A stretch of 64,000 nucleotides of DNA from Flavobacteriales bacterium (GTDB lineage Bacteria; Bacteroidota; Bacteroidia; Flavobacteriales_F; PHOS-HE28), in contig JADJKO010000004.1 in assembly GCA_016705955.1 (NCBI GenBank), positions 124,001 to 188,000 of the forward strand, given 5' to 3'. Position numbers and translations under genes: made by a program. The notes under the pieces were generated by a model. The model was not told the origin of the DNA. It ran no database searches and saw only the letters and a list, made by a program, of their open reading frames with translations. Of the stretch, positions 16,642 to 26,700 are shown one piece after another; the first letter of the stretch is position 1; each line of letters starts with the position of its first letter.

Positions 16642-17736
16642 TCAAAAATGGTATATGGGATCCGTGACGATCTCCGTCAAACGGACGGCAAATGTAGGGA
16701 ATTGTTCCCCCAACCAACGTCGGATCAGTCTGGGCGTGAGTTGTTCGCTGCCGTAGTGCCCGATATCGGCCAATAGCAGGCGGCCGTCGACGTCGAAGAA
16801 CTGGTGGTATTTCATGTCACCCGTTACGAAAGCATCCGCCCGTGCCGCAACGGCCTTTTCGAGTAGGAAGGAACCGGATCCACCGCAGAGAGCGACACGA
16901 CGAATGGACCTTCCTTGGATCTTCGAGTGCCGGATGGCCGTCAAACCGAAGGTGGACTTGAGTTTCCCGAGGAATGCTTGCTCATCAAGGGGATCCTCCC
17001 ACTCTCCGATCAGGCCACTTCCAATGCCTTGATGGCTATTGGCCAGCAGATACAGATCGAAGGCGATCTCCTCATAGGGGTGTGCCTGCCGCATCGCCGA
17101 CATGATCGAGCTTTCCCTGTATACCGGATAGAGCATCTCCATTCGGACTTCAGGCTCGTTGTGCCGCTCGCCCCGCTCACCGACGTACGGCTTGGTTCCT
17201 TCACCCGCGCGGAAGGTCCCCTTGCCATCCAGATTGAAGCTGCATTGGTCGTAGGCACCCACATGCCCCGCTCCTGCTGCGAAAAGTGCATTCCGAACCT
17301 TTTCCGCATGATCCATCGGAACGAAAACGACCAGTTTTCGAAGTTGGGCAGCTTTCGGGTCCAGGACGCTAATTGGCCTCAAGCCCAAGGCTGCCGCGAT
17401 CTCGCCGTTCACGCCCTCGACAACATTGTCCAAGTTGGTGTGGATGGCATACAGTGCGATCCCGTGCTTCAGGGCGGACAGTACCGTCCGTTCCACATAC
17501 GTGCGTGGGACAAGGCTTTTCAGGCCTTTGAAGATCACCGGGTGGTGGCTGATGATCAACCCACAACCCAACGTAGCGGCCTCCTCCACCACGGCTTCGG
17601 TGCAGTCCAAGCAGACCAAGGCAGAGTTGACCTCCGTTTCCGGGTCCCCGACCTGTAGGCCGCTGTTGTCGTAATCCTCTTGGAGGGAAGGCGGTGCCCG
17701 CTGCTCCAATACCGCCACTAGTTCCTTGATCTTCAT
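16642..17736 (-). CDS. Nif3-like dinuclear metal centre hexameric protein
   Basis: The 364-residue product is of the long (YqfO-type) Nif3 family with a central insertion domain. It shows the family's metal-site motifs: DYDNSGLQVGD near the start, LIISHHPVIF, YAIHTNLDNV, and the C-terminal TGDMKYHQFFDVDGRLLLAD followed by GHYGSEQ. It probably forms a hexameric ring with a two-metal site; proposed roles include GTP cyclohydrolase-like or nucleotide hydrolysis, but the function is unproven. The ATG at 17736 (MKIKELVAVLEQ) is chosen because a longer upstream reading would overlap lpxK on the other strand. Confidence 0.92.
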   Translation of the reverse strand: MKIKELVAVLEQRAPPSLQEDYDNSGLQVGDPETEVNSALVCLDCTEAVVEEAATLGCGLIISHHPVIFKGLKSLVPRTYVERTVLSALKHGIALYAIHTNLDNVVEGVNGEIAAALGLRPISVLDPKAAQLRKLVVFVPMDHAEKVRNALFAAGAGHVGAYDQCSFNLDGKGTFRAGEGTKPYVGERGERHNEPEVRMEMLYPVYRESSIMSAMRQAHPYEEIAFDLYLLANSHQGIGSGLIGEWEDPLDEQAFLGKLKSTFGLTAIRHSKIQGRSIRRVALCGGSGSFLLEKAVAARADAFVTGDMKYHQFFDVDGRLLLADIGHYGSEQLTPRLIRRWLGEQFPTFAVRLTEIVTDPIYHF

Positions 17737-17784
17737 CTTTGAGGCTTCTCGCCGGGATCCTCCCGGCGGATCGGCAAAGTAACC

Positions 17785-18855
17785 ATGCCCCTTCTGCGCA
17801 TCGCGCTCCTCCCCTTCGCTTGGCTCTACGGCGTTGTTCTGATGGCCCGACACGGCCTCTACGACGCCGGGGTTCTGAAAAGCACAAGGCCCACGTTGCC
17901 CACCATCGCGGTCGGGAACCTCGCGCTTGGCGGAACCGGGAAGACACCGATGCTCGAATTGATCCTGCGCGAATTGGCGGACACAGGGCGACTGGCTACG
18001 CTTAGTCGCGGTTACGGTCGATCCGGCTCGGATATTCATGAGGTCGGATTGATCGACACAGCCGAGCGTAGTGGTGATGAACCAATGCAGATCAAGCGGA
18101 ATTTCCCCGAGGTGAGCGTGTTCGTCGGCGCGGACCGTGTAGTTGCGATCGAGCAGATCCAGCGGGACAGTCAGGTGCCGAACGTCGTGGTCCTTGATGA
18201 CGCCCTACAGCATCGGCGCTTGGATGCGGGGTTGAAGATCCTTCTGACCACATGGCATCGGCCGTGGTGCGATGACGAGTTGATCCCTGCTGGCCGGCTT
18301 CGTGACCTCCCATCGCGGTCCAAGGCTGCCGACATCGTGGTGGTAACGAAGTGCCCGGTCCTTCCGGAGGCGAAGGAACAAGAACAGTGGCGGAGCAGAC
18401 TGGGCCTCGCGCCGGCCCAAGAGCTTTTCTTCAGTGCCATCGACCATGCGGATCCGATAGCGATCACCCCCGGTCCGGTTCTGCCTACCTCAAGCGCGCC
18501 GAAGAAGACGATCGCGTGCCTGTTGTTCACCGGGATCGCCGATCCGGGACCCCTTGTCGGCCACGTGCGGTCCGAATTCGGGTACGTTGAACATCTCTCG
18601 TTCGGCGATCACCACGCGTTCACCTTGAAAGATCTGGACCGGCTGGCAAAGCGATTCGATATTTTCGCACCCGGCTCGAAAATGCTGGTCACCACGGAGA
18701 AGGATGCCGCGAGGCTCCGGTCCGTGATAGCCGGAAGTCCCATCGAGGGCCTTCCGATCGCGACGATCGGTATCCGGGTGAAGATCCTGAATGAACCACA
18801 GCGCTTCGCCGCATTGATCCGAAACCATGTTGCAACGCATCCAGCGCATCGCTGA
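17785..18855 (+). CDS. lpxK: tetraacyldisaccharide 4'-kinase
   Basis: LpxK phosphorylates the 4' position of the lipid A disaccharide at the inner membrane. The 356-residue protein has an N-terminal hydrophobic anchor (LLPFAWLYGVVLMARHGLYD), the P-loop VGNLALGGTGKTPM at residues 43-56, TLSRGYGR, VLDDALQHRRL and a C-terminal domain with GSKMLVTTEKDAARL. It is divergent from the Nif3-like gene (48-base gap) and its end overlaps the next gene by 29 bases. A second lipid A gene of the LpxH type lies 8 kb downstream. Confidence 0.95.
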   Translation: MPLLRIALLPFAWLYGVVLMARHGLYDAGVLKSTRPTLPTIAVGNLALGGTGKTPMLELILRELADTGRLATLSRGYGRSGSDIHEVGLIDTAERSGDEPMQIKRNFPEVSVFVGADRVVAIEQIQRDSQVPNVVVLDDALQHRRLDAGLKILLTTWHRPWCDDELIPAGRLRDLPSRSKAADIVVVTKCPVLPEAKEQEQWRSRLGLAPAQELFFSAIDHADPIAITPGPVLPTSSAPKKTIACLLFTGIADPGPLVGHVRSEFGYVEHLSFGDHHAFTLKDLDRLAKRFDIFAPGSKMLVTTEKDAARLRSVIAGSPIEGLPIATIGIRVKILNEPQRFAALIRNHVATHPAHR

Positions 18856-19639
18856 TCACTTGAAGAAGGCCACCGGTGGGTTCCAACCCGGGACCGGCAT
18901 CATCCTCGGAACGGGGCTGAGCGGTCTGGGCAAGGAGATCGATGTGAAGTACAGCATCCCCTACGGCGAGATCCCGGATTTCCCGGTGAGTACGGTGCAA
19001 GGACATCCGGGACGATTGCTCTTCGGCATGCTTGGCGGTAAGCCGGTGGTGGCGATGCAGGGACGTTTCCACTTCTATGAAGGATGGACCATGGACGAAG
19101 TGGTGTTGCCGGTGCGCGTGATGAAGTTCCTCGGCATCCAGCGGCTGTTCGTGAGCAACGCATGCGGAGGCGTGAACCCCGCGTTCGAGACCGGCGACCT
19201 GATGATCCTGAGCGACCACATCTGCCTGTTCCCGAATCCGCTCATCGGCAAGAACATCGATGAACTCGGTCCACGCTTCCCGGATATGAGCGAGCCTTAC
19301 GACCATGGATTGATCGCAAAGGCGCAAGCCATCGCAGCTACGAATGATATCAAGCTGCAAGTGGGATGTTATGTCGGCCTCACCGGGCCAACGCTCGAAA
19401 CACCCGCCGAATATCACTACGTCCGCGTGATCGGTGGTGATGCAGTGGGTATGAGCACCGTTCCGGAAGTGATCGCGGCGCGACAAATGGGGCTTCCCTG
19501 TTTCGCCATGAGCGTGATCACCGACATGGGCGTGAAAGGACGGATCGAGAAGACGACGCATGAAATGGTGCAACGCGTCGCCGAGAAAGCCGAACCCAAA
19601 CTCACATTGATCATGCGCGAACTGATCTCCAATAACTGA
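18827..19639 (+). CDS. purine nucleoside phosphorylase
   Basis: The enzyme splits purine nucleosides with phosphate to free base and ribose 1-phosphate (purine salvage). The 270-residue length and motifs fit the trimeric, mammalian-type PNP/MTAP family: ILGTGLSGLG (phosphate site), MQGRFHFYEGW, VSNACGGVNP and DAVGMSTVPEVIAAR. It overlaps lpxK by 29 bases and ends one base into the next gene, so it is part of a compact transcript. The preferred substrate, guanosine or inosine, cannot be told by eye. Confidence 0.93.
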   Translation: MLQRIQRIADHLKKATGGFQPGTGIILGTGLSGLGKEIDVKYSIPYGEIPDFPVSTVQGHPGRLLFGMLGGKPVVAMQGRFHFYEGWTMDEVVLPVRVMKFLGIQRLFVSNACGGVNPAFETGDLMILSDHICLFPNPLIGKNIDELGPRFPDMSEPYDHGLIAKAQAIAATNDIKLQVGCYVGLTGPTLETPAEYHYVRVIGGDAVGMSTVPEVIAARQMGLPCFAMSVITDMGVKGRIEKTTHEMVQRVAEKAEPKLTLIMRELISNN

Positions 19640-21012
19640 TGCGTCATTCACTCCTCCTCCTCCTCCTTGCCTTGTCCGGATCGATCCATGCGCAGGATAG
19701 CCTGAACGTTCACAAGCTCTTCCATTGGGACGATCCATCCATCCCCGTAGGTGCATCCAGCCTGCAGGACCAGTACAATGATATCTGGGGCTACGCAGCG
19801 AACGGCCGGGAGTACGCCTTCCTCGGTAGCAGTTTGGGTGTTCACATTTTCGACGTAACGGATGGAGAGACCAGCGTTCTGGTGGATCATGTCCCAGGTC
19901 GCTTTTCCGGGACCGATGTGATCCACCGCGACTTCAAAGTGTACCATGATCACCTCTTCGCCGTGTGTGATGAAGGTCCGAGTTCACTCCAGATCATGGA
20001 CCTGAGCTACCTCCCCGATTCGGTCCATGTGGTCTATGACAGCGATGTGTTGCTCCAGCGGGCGCATGACATTCAGGTCGATACGGTGAATGCGCGGATG
20101 TACACCTGCGGCGGCAGCACCAACTTCAGTGTGTACGACATCAGTGATCCGGAGCACCCGGCCCTACTCACCGACTGTGAAGCCGATGTGCCTTGGTGGG
20201 GAGCGCAAGTGGGTTATGTACACGACTGTTTCGTGCGGGATAACATCGTTTGGTGCAACGACGGGGACGGCATGCACGTGGTGGATTTCACCGACGCACA
20301 GAACCCGGTATTGCTCGGTTCGCTCACCACGTATCCGGGCCAAGGCTACAACCACAGCGGCTGGATGAACGATGCGGGCACCCTGTACGTGATGGCGGAT
20401 GAGACACACGGATCGCCGTTGAAATTCGTGGACCCCACGGACCTTTCCGATCTACAGGTGATCTCCACTGTGACATCCGGTGTAGCCCCCACTTCCATCG
20501 TCCACAACCCCTTCTTCAACGGTGATCTGGTGCATGTGGCCTATTACTACGATGGCTATTGGTTGTGGAACCTGTCCGATCCGTTGTGGCCGATCCTACT
20601 GGGTTACTACGACACGAACCCTGCACCGAACACCAACGGCTTTCGCGGTGCATGGGGCGTGTATCCTTTCCTGCCTTCCGGGCATGTATTGGTGAGCGAT
20701 ATGCAAACCGGGTTGTGGGTGTTGGATATCGATCAGGCGACGAACACGAGCGAGCGGATCACGGAACCGACGCGTCGCATCTGGCCAACGGTCACGTCAG
20801 GTCGCGTGAATGTGATGGCGGTGAACGAAGCGGGATCCAAGAACACGATCGAAGTGCTGGACGCGCGTGGTGCGGTGGTGATGCGTTCGACGATGAGCGG
20901 CTCCAACGGCACGCTCGATCTGGGGGATCTTCCGGATGGGATGTTCATCGTTCATGTGATGAATACCCATGCGTCATTCACGCAACGCGTCGTGAAGAAC
21001 AGCGCGCGATGA
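19639..21012 (+). CDS. LVIVD-repeat secreted protein with T9SS sorting domain
   Basis: The 457-residue protein starts with a signal peptide (ending GSIHAQ) and a choice-of-anchor-B region. It contains repeated beta-propeller-like blades of the LVIVD type, such as VHIFDVTDGE, MDLSYLPDS, FSVYDISDPEHPAL and MHVVDFTDAQNPVLLGSL. The last 80 residues resemble a type A T9SS sorting domain (IWPTVTSGRVNVMAV through LPDGMFIVHVM), so it is probably exported to the cell surface or released. The biological target is unknown. It is coupled to the PNP gene (TGATG) and to gatB (ATGA), an unusual place for a secreted protein. Confidence 0.87.
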   Translation: MRHSLLLLLLALSGSIHAQDSLNVHKLFHWDDPSIPVGASSLQDQYNDIWGYAANGREYAFLGSSLGVHIFDVTDGETSVLVDHVPGRFSGTDVIHRDFKVYHDHLFAVCDEGPSSLQIMDLSYLPDSVHVVYDSDVLLQRAHDIQVDTVNARMYTCGGSTNFSVYDISDPEHPALLTDCEADVPWWGAQVGYVHDCFVRDNIVWCNDGDGMHVVDFTDAQNPVLLGSLTTYPGQGYNHSGWMNDAGTLYVMADETHGSPLKFVDPTDLSDLQVISTVTSGVAPTSIVHNPFFNGDLVHVAYYYDGYWLWNLSDPLWPILLGYYDTNPAPNTNGFRGAWGVYPFLPSGHVLVSDMQTGLWVLDIDQATNTSERITEPTRRIWPTVTSGRVNVMAVNEAGSKNTIEVLDARGAVVMRSTMSGSNGTLDLGDLPDGMFIVHVMNTHASFTQRVVKNSAR

Positions 21013-22499
21013 GCCATTGGAGTGAGCGATGGGAACTGGTGGTGGGCTTGGAGGTCCACGCCCAGCTGATCACGGCAAGCAAAGCCTACAGCAGTGATCC
21101 GAATGCCTACGGCGATCACCCGAACACGAACGTGAGCGTGGTGACCTTGGGCCATCCCGGAACGCTTCCGGTGGCGAACAAGAAAGTGGTGGAATTGGCC
21201 ATTCGTATGGGTTTGGCCACGAATTGCACCATCGCGCCGTGGATGCATTATGCGCGCAAGAACTACTTCTACCCGGATCTACCGAAGGGCTACCAGATCA
21301 CGCAGGATCAAACGCCGATCTGCACCAATGGCTTCGTTCTGATCCCGAATACACGCGACTCCGGCTCGGAGGCCGGAGTAACAAAGGAGGAACTGCGCAT
21401 CGGCGTTACGCGCATTCACATGGAAGAAGATGCGGGTAAGAGCATCCATGATGTGGATCCATTCAACACGCTTGTGGATCTGAACCGCGCCGGCGTTCCA
21501 TTGATCGAGATCGTGAGCGAACCCGACATCCGCAGCGGACAAGAGGCATACGATTACCTCGTGGAGATCCGCCGCTTGGTGCGCTACCTCGACATCTGCG
21601 ATGGCAACATGGAAGAAGGCAGTTTGCGCTGCGATGCGAACATCAGTGTGCGGCCAATAGGGAGCACCACCTTCGGCACGCGGTGCGAGGTGAAGAATAT
21701 GAACAGCTTCCGCAATGTGATGCGTGCGATCGAGTTCGAAGCGCAACGGCAGAGCGAAGTGCTCGAGGCCGGTGGCACCATCCACATGGAGACCCGCAGC
21801 TTCGATGCCGCGAAAGGCACGACCGTGGGAATGCGGAGCAAGGAATTGGCACACGATTACCGCTACTTCCCCGAGCCGGACATCCTGCCCGTGACCGTTT
21901 CCGAAGCGCAGAAGGAAGCCATCCGCAAGGAGATGCCGCCATTGCCGCGCGAATTGCGCGCGAAGTACACAGAGAGGCTTGGACTGAGCGCGTACGATGC
22001 GGGCATCCTCACCGACGACAAGAGCACGGCGCTCTACTTCGAAGCGGTGATCGCAGGGACCACGAACTACAAGGGCGCCGCCAACTGGGTGATGGGCGAA
22101 GTGCGGAGTTGGGTGAACGACCGCGGACTCACCATGGAAGAATTCCCGATCACTGCGGAACGTCTCGCCGGGCTGATCAACCTCATTGATGGAGGCAAGG
22201 TGAACCACACCACGGCCAGCCAGAAGTTGTTCCCGCTGATGTTGGAGGACACCACTTCCACCGCAGATCAACTCGCCGCGAAGCACGATCTCGTGCAGGA
22301 CACCCGTGAGGATGTGATCGAAAGTTTGATGCACGAGATCATGGCGCGTTACCCCGACAAGGTGGAAGCATACCGCAGCGGGAACAAAGGTTTGCTCGGC
22401 CTCTTCATGGGTGAAGTGATGAAGGGTACCAAAGGCAAGGCCGACCCCAAACGCGCCAACGAAGTCGTTCGACAACTCCTGGAAACCGAAAGCAAATGA
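21009..22499 (+). CDS. gatB: Asp-tRNA(Asn)/Glu-tRNA(Gln) amidotransferase subunit B
   Basis: GatB is the tRNA-binding kinase subunit of GatCAB, which turns mischarged Glu-tRNA(Gln) or Asp-tRNA(Asn) into Gln- or Asn-tRNA. The 496-residue protein begins WELVVGLEVHAQL and has VTLGHPGTLPVANKKVVELA, YFYPDLPKGYQITQ, LVDLNRAGVPLIEIVSEPD and a C-terminal YqeY-like tail domain. The ATG at 21009 gives an ATGA overlap with the preceding stop and the conserved N-terminus. gatA and gatC are not in this window. Confidence 0.97.
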   Translation: MSHWSERWELVVGLEVHAQLITASKAYSSDPNAYGDHPNTNVSVVTLGHPGTLPVANKKVVELAIRMGLATNCTIAPWMHYARKNYFYPDLPKGYQITQDQTPICTNGFVLIPNTRDSGSEAGVTKEELRIGVTRIHMEEDAGKSIHDVDPFNTLVDLNRAGVPLIEIVSEPDIRSGQEAYDYLVEIRRLVRYLDICDGNMEEGSLRCDANISVRPIGSTTFGTRCEVKNMNSFRNVMRAIEFEAQRQSEVLEAGGTIHMETRSFDAAKGTTVGMRSKELAHDYRYFPEPDILPVTVSEAQKEAIRKEMPPLPRELRAKYTERLGLSAYDAGILTDDKSTALYFEAVIAGTTNYKGAANWVMGEVRSWVNDRGLTMEEFPITAERLAGLINLIDGGKVNHTTASQKLFPLMLEDTTSTADQLAAKHDLVQDTREDVIESLMHEIMARYPDKVEAYRSGNKGLLGLFMGEVMKGTKGKADPKRANEVVRQLLETESK

Positions 22500-23641
22500 C
22501 CATGCTCCGTTCATTGATCATCCTTTCCGCTGCGACGATCACGTTGATCGCGTGCAACGGGTCCGGTGGCAAACGCACGATCGATCTCTCTGTTGAAGGT
22601 GCCGGTGGCAAGACCGCCTACTTCGATCGCTTCGAGAACAATCGGCCATACCATGTGGACTCGGTGAAACTGGACGGTAGCGGCAAGGGTGCGATGCACA
22701 TCCCGAAACTCGCACTCGATTTCTATCGGATCACCGTGGGGGATGAACAACTGATCCTGGTGCTGGACAGCGCGGAAGCCATTTCTGTGGAAGCGCAAGC
22801 GGGCAACCTCGCCACGCCGAAGCTCCTGGAGGGATCAACGCATACCAGCGCACTGCGGGCCTTCCAAGCCGAGACGCAGGGCTACGAACAGAAGGTGGCG
22901 GGGCTTCGCGCGGCACTTACCGCCGACCCGAGTAACACCGCGAACCTCGTCGAACTCAACGCAACCAACGCGGCGTACTATGAGCGCTGCAAGCAATTCG
23001 CTTTGGAACACAGCAGTTCGCCAGTGGCGATCAGCGTGCTCGGACGATTGAACATGCAACAGGAGCTCGAACTCTTCAAGAAAGTGCGCGATGATCTGCG
23101 GAAGACGATGCCACGCTCGGGTTACTTCGCCATGTTCCGCGATCAAGTGGATCGCTTCGATCAGGAGCAACTGATGATGAAGATGCAGGAGGAGGAGATG
23201 AAGCGCTTGAGCAATCTGCTTCCCGTGGGCAGCGCTGCACCGGAGATCACCCAGAACACTCCGGATGGCAGCCCCTTCTCGCTGAGCCAATTACGCGGCA
23301 AAGTGGTGCTCGTGGATTTCTGGGCAAGCTGGTGTCGCCCGTGCCGGCTCGAGAACCCGAATGTGAAGCGCGTGTATGAACGCTTCAAAGGCAAAGGCTT
23401 CGAGATCCTCGGTGTTTCCTTGGACCGCGATCATGAGGCGTGGGTGAAAGCGATCAAGGACGATGGACTTCCGTGGAAGCATGTGAGCGACCTCGGGTTC
23501 TGGAACAATGCTGCCGCGCAGGAATACGGCGTGGGCAGCATTCCGTTCACCGTACTCTTGGACCGCGACGGCAACATCCTGGAGAAAGGCTTGCGCGGCG
23601 AGGAGTTGGAAGGCAAGCTGGCCAAGTTGCTCGGGAGCTGA
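22496..23641 (+). CDS. TlpA-like thiol-disulfide reductase with DUF4369 domain
   Basis: The 381-residue product is a probable lipoprotein (lipobox TLIACNG) with an N-terminal DUF4369-like beta domain to about residue 110, a helical linker rich in Gln and Glu, and a C-terminal thioredoxin/AhpC-TSA domain. The redox motif is WCRPC with Cys279 and Cys282, preceded by VVLVDFWAS and followed by a cis-Pro region (GSIPFTVLLDRDG). Such proteins act in the periplasm on disulfides, often in cytochrome maturation or envelope redox control. Translation is coupled to gatB (ATGA at 22496-22499). Confidence 0.92.
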   Translation: MTMLRSLIILSAATITLIACNGSGGKRTIDLSVEGAGGKTAYFDRFENNRPYHVDSVKLDGSGKGAMHIPKLALDFYRITVGDEQLILVLDSAEAISVEAQAGNLATPKLLEGSTHTSALRAFQAETQGYEQKVAGLRAALTADPSNTANLVELNATNAAYYERCKQFALEHSSSPVAISVLGRLNMQQELELFKKVRDDLRKTMPRSGYFAMFRDQVDRFDQEQLMMKMQEEEMKRLSNLLPVGSAAPEITQNTPDGSPFSLSQLRGKVVLVDFWASWCRPCRLENPNVKRVYERFKGKGFEILGVSLDRDHEAWVKAIKDDGLPWKHVSDLGFWNNAAAQEYGVGSIPFTVLLDRDGNILEKGLRGEELEGKLAKLLGS

Positions 23642-23653
23642 TCGTTTGAAGTC

Positions 23654-23731
23654 GTCATACCGGATACCCCTTCGGGATTCCATCATGACGGACGAACGGT
23701 TACCACGAGCGGAGCGAAGTGGCGATCTTCG
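23654..23731 (+). repeat. palindromic intergenic repeat, copy 1
   Basis: The element opens with GTCATACCGGAT, folds over CTTC and closes with CATCATGAC (to 23689), then has a tail to 23731 with GAGCGGAGCGAAGTGGCGAT. The 48 bases at 23684-23731 match 26903-26950 at all but two positions. It fills most of the gap before the M1 peptidase gene. Confidence 0.85.
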
Positions 23732-23749
23732 GACCCAAGCGACTAACGC

Positions 23750-26700
23750 ATGGTCCGGATCCTTCCGCTTCTCTTGTTGCTGCCTTTCACCGCGACAGCA
23801 CAGGACTATTTCCAACAACAGGTCGATTACACCATCAGCGTCCGGCTGGATGATGAGCAGCATGTGTTACATGCGAAAGAGTCGTTCGTGTACACGAACA
23901 ATAGCACGACTTCGCTCGACACGTTGTGGATCCACCTCTGGCCGAATGCGTACCGTGATCGGAACACAGCGCTTTGCGATCAGATGGATCGCACGGGCGA
24001 CCTCAGCCTGCACTTCGCTCCCGAAGCGGATCGCGGCTTCATCGATAGCCTCGACTTCAACATTGAAGGGAACAAACTCGCTTGGGGCTTACATCTGAAG
24101 TACACTGACATTGCTTGGTTGAAGTTGCCCGCGCCTTTGGAACAAGGAGCCTCGGTCACGATCGCCACACCCTTCCGCGTGAAGATCCCCAGCGGGCGCT
24201 TCTCACGACTCGGTCACACCAAGCAAGCCTACTACATCACGCAGTGGTATCCGAAACCTGCGGTCTTCGATGCTACCGGCTGGCATGCCATGCCCTACCT
24301 CACCCAAGGCGAGTTCTACAGCGAGTTCGGTTCCTTTGATGTCACGATCACATTGCCCACGAACTACGTGGTGGGCGCAACTGGAAAGCTCACTGACAGT
24401 CCGCGCGAAGTGGCTTTCATGGAAGAGCGGTCACGCCTTCCTCTCGGCGCGCATGGAACCAAGGAATCGAACACCATTCCGGCCTCCACACCGGAGACCA
24501 AGACCATCCGCTACACGCAAGACCGCGTGCATGACTTCGCGTGGTTCGCGGATAAGCGCTTTATCGTGCGCAAGAGCAGCGTGACCTTAGCGAAGAGCGG
24601 TCGCAAAGTGGATACGTGGGTGCTCTTCACGCCGAAGAACGCCCTGCTCTGGAGCGATGCGGTGAACTACGTGAACGAGAGCGTGCGCCTCTACAGCAAG
24701 TGGGCCGGTGATTACCCGTACGATGCCTGCACCGCGATCGATGGTACCATCAGCGCAGGTGGCGGCATGGAGTACCCCATGATCACCATCATCGGGAGCA
24801 TGGACAGCCAGGAGAGCTTGGATAATGTGATCGCGCACGAGGTGGGACACAACTGGTTCTACGGGATCCTCGGCAGCAACGAGCGTGACCACGCGTGGAT
24901 GGATGAAGGCGTGAACAGTTTCATCGAGCTGCGCTACATGCGTGAGCGATACCCGGCCAGCGGCTTCAGCATCGGCATTCCGGGTTTGAAGAAGTTGACG
25001 AAGGGGATCACCGATCCGCATCGCGCGCAAAGCGAACTCGGTTACCGTCTCAACGCACGTCGAAACCTGGACCAAGCGCTCTCACTCACCAGCGATGATT
25101 TCACCGAGCTGAACTACGGGACCGATGTGTACATGAAGACCGCGTTGATCTTCGATCACCTCCTAGCCTACCTCGGCGAGGAGATGATGGATAGGTGCAT
25201 GCACGCCTACTTCGAGGAATGGAAATTCAAGCACCCGCAGCCGGAGGACATGCGCAAGGTGTTCGAGCGGGAGAGTGGGAAAAACCTGAAGTGGGTCTTC
25301 GACCGAATGTTGATGACCGATGAGAAGTTCGATCCAAGGGCTTTGGAACTACGATATGATGGAGCATTGGATGGCAGAAACCAACGGAGAAGCAGCTTCC
25401 ACTACAGGAGCCAGAAACTATCGGTCGATCCCGTTCCCTTTCCCGTTACCGGATACTTCAAGGGTGACAGTATTGGAACTGTCTGGCTGCAGTCTTACGG
25501 TGGGAGACGGGGCGACGTAGAAATTCTTCCATGGTTAGAGGTGGATCGCGTCCGCATCGATGCTGGCAACCGCACTCTCGACATTGAGCGCCGCAACAAC
25601 GAGGTGCGAGCACACGGCTTGTTCAAACGATGCAAGGCACCGCGCTTCGAGTCATTCGCCGGGATCGAACGCAACGACCGACGTTCGGTGTACTACCAAC
25701 TGCTGCCCGCATGGAATGGCCACGATGGTTTTCAAGTGGGCCTCGCGCTCCGCAATACCACCTTCCCTTCCCAGCGCACCGAGTGGATATTGGCACCGCT
25801 CTATGCCTTCGGCAGCGAACGATTGGTCGGCGCCGCGCGGATCGAACACCACTTCGATCGCATCCGGAGCAATGTGTTCCAGAACATCCACGTCGGTTTG
25901 ACCGGAAGGACCTCTGGAACCTTCCACGATCACGATGCCGTGGCGTGGTACGAGAAGATCTCGCCCAGCGTCCGCTTCGACCTGAAACGTGATCCGTTGA
26001 CACGGTCGTGGGCGCATACCATCGGATTGCGCGGCGTACGCATCTATCAAGCGGCACAGTACGACCTGCCCGATGGAACGGCCAGTTCCTTTCGCAGCGA
26101 ACCCCGCGATTACATGGAGCTTCAGCACACCATGACCGATGTCCGCAAACTGCACCCGTCGGCGATCACCACGACCGTGACCGCGGCGGAGGACTGGCTT
26201 CGTGGCTCGATCGAGATCAAGCAAGCCTTCGCGTACAACGAACACAACAAGCAATTCCGGGTTCGTGCATTCGCAGGGTCCTTCCTCTATAAAGGCGGTA
26301 AGTACCTCACCAACGGACTGGATGCCTGGGGCCTCAGCTGGGGACCCGAGGACATGCTCTACGATCACGCCTACTTCGAGCGCGGCGCTACGGATCGTTT
26401 CTTCAGCCGCCAGTTCAACAAACAACAGGGAGCGTTCAAGACACCGTTCCTCCACGGTGGAAGTGATACGTGGATCGCATCCGTGAACGCTGAACTCGAC
26501 TTTCCCTTCCGGCTGCCGCTTGCCCTCTTCGGCAGCGCCGGTTGGGTACCGATCACCACCGTGACACAGGACGGAAAGAGCACGAGTACGGCCACGTACT
26601 TCGAGGCCGGCATCGGTTTGCCCATTGTGAAGGACGTCTTTGAGATCTGGTTCCCTTTGCTCGTTTCGGAGCGCATCGCGGATGAGGAGAAGTTCAAGGA

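Noticed and set aside
16642..18039. Longer reading of the Nif3-like gene starting at 18039
   Set aside because: The extra 100 residues lie opposite the conserved start and P-loop of lpxK and have no Nif3 similarity; the family N-terminus begins at 17736.
20559..22499. Longer reading of gatB starting at 20559
   Set aside because: The first 150 residues overlap the sorting domain of the upstream gene in another frame; GatB begins at 21009.
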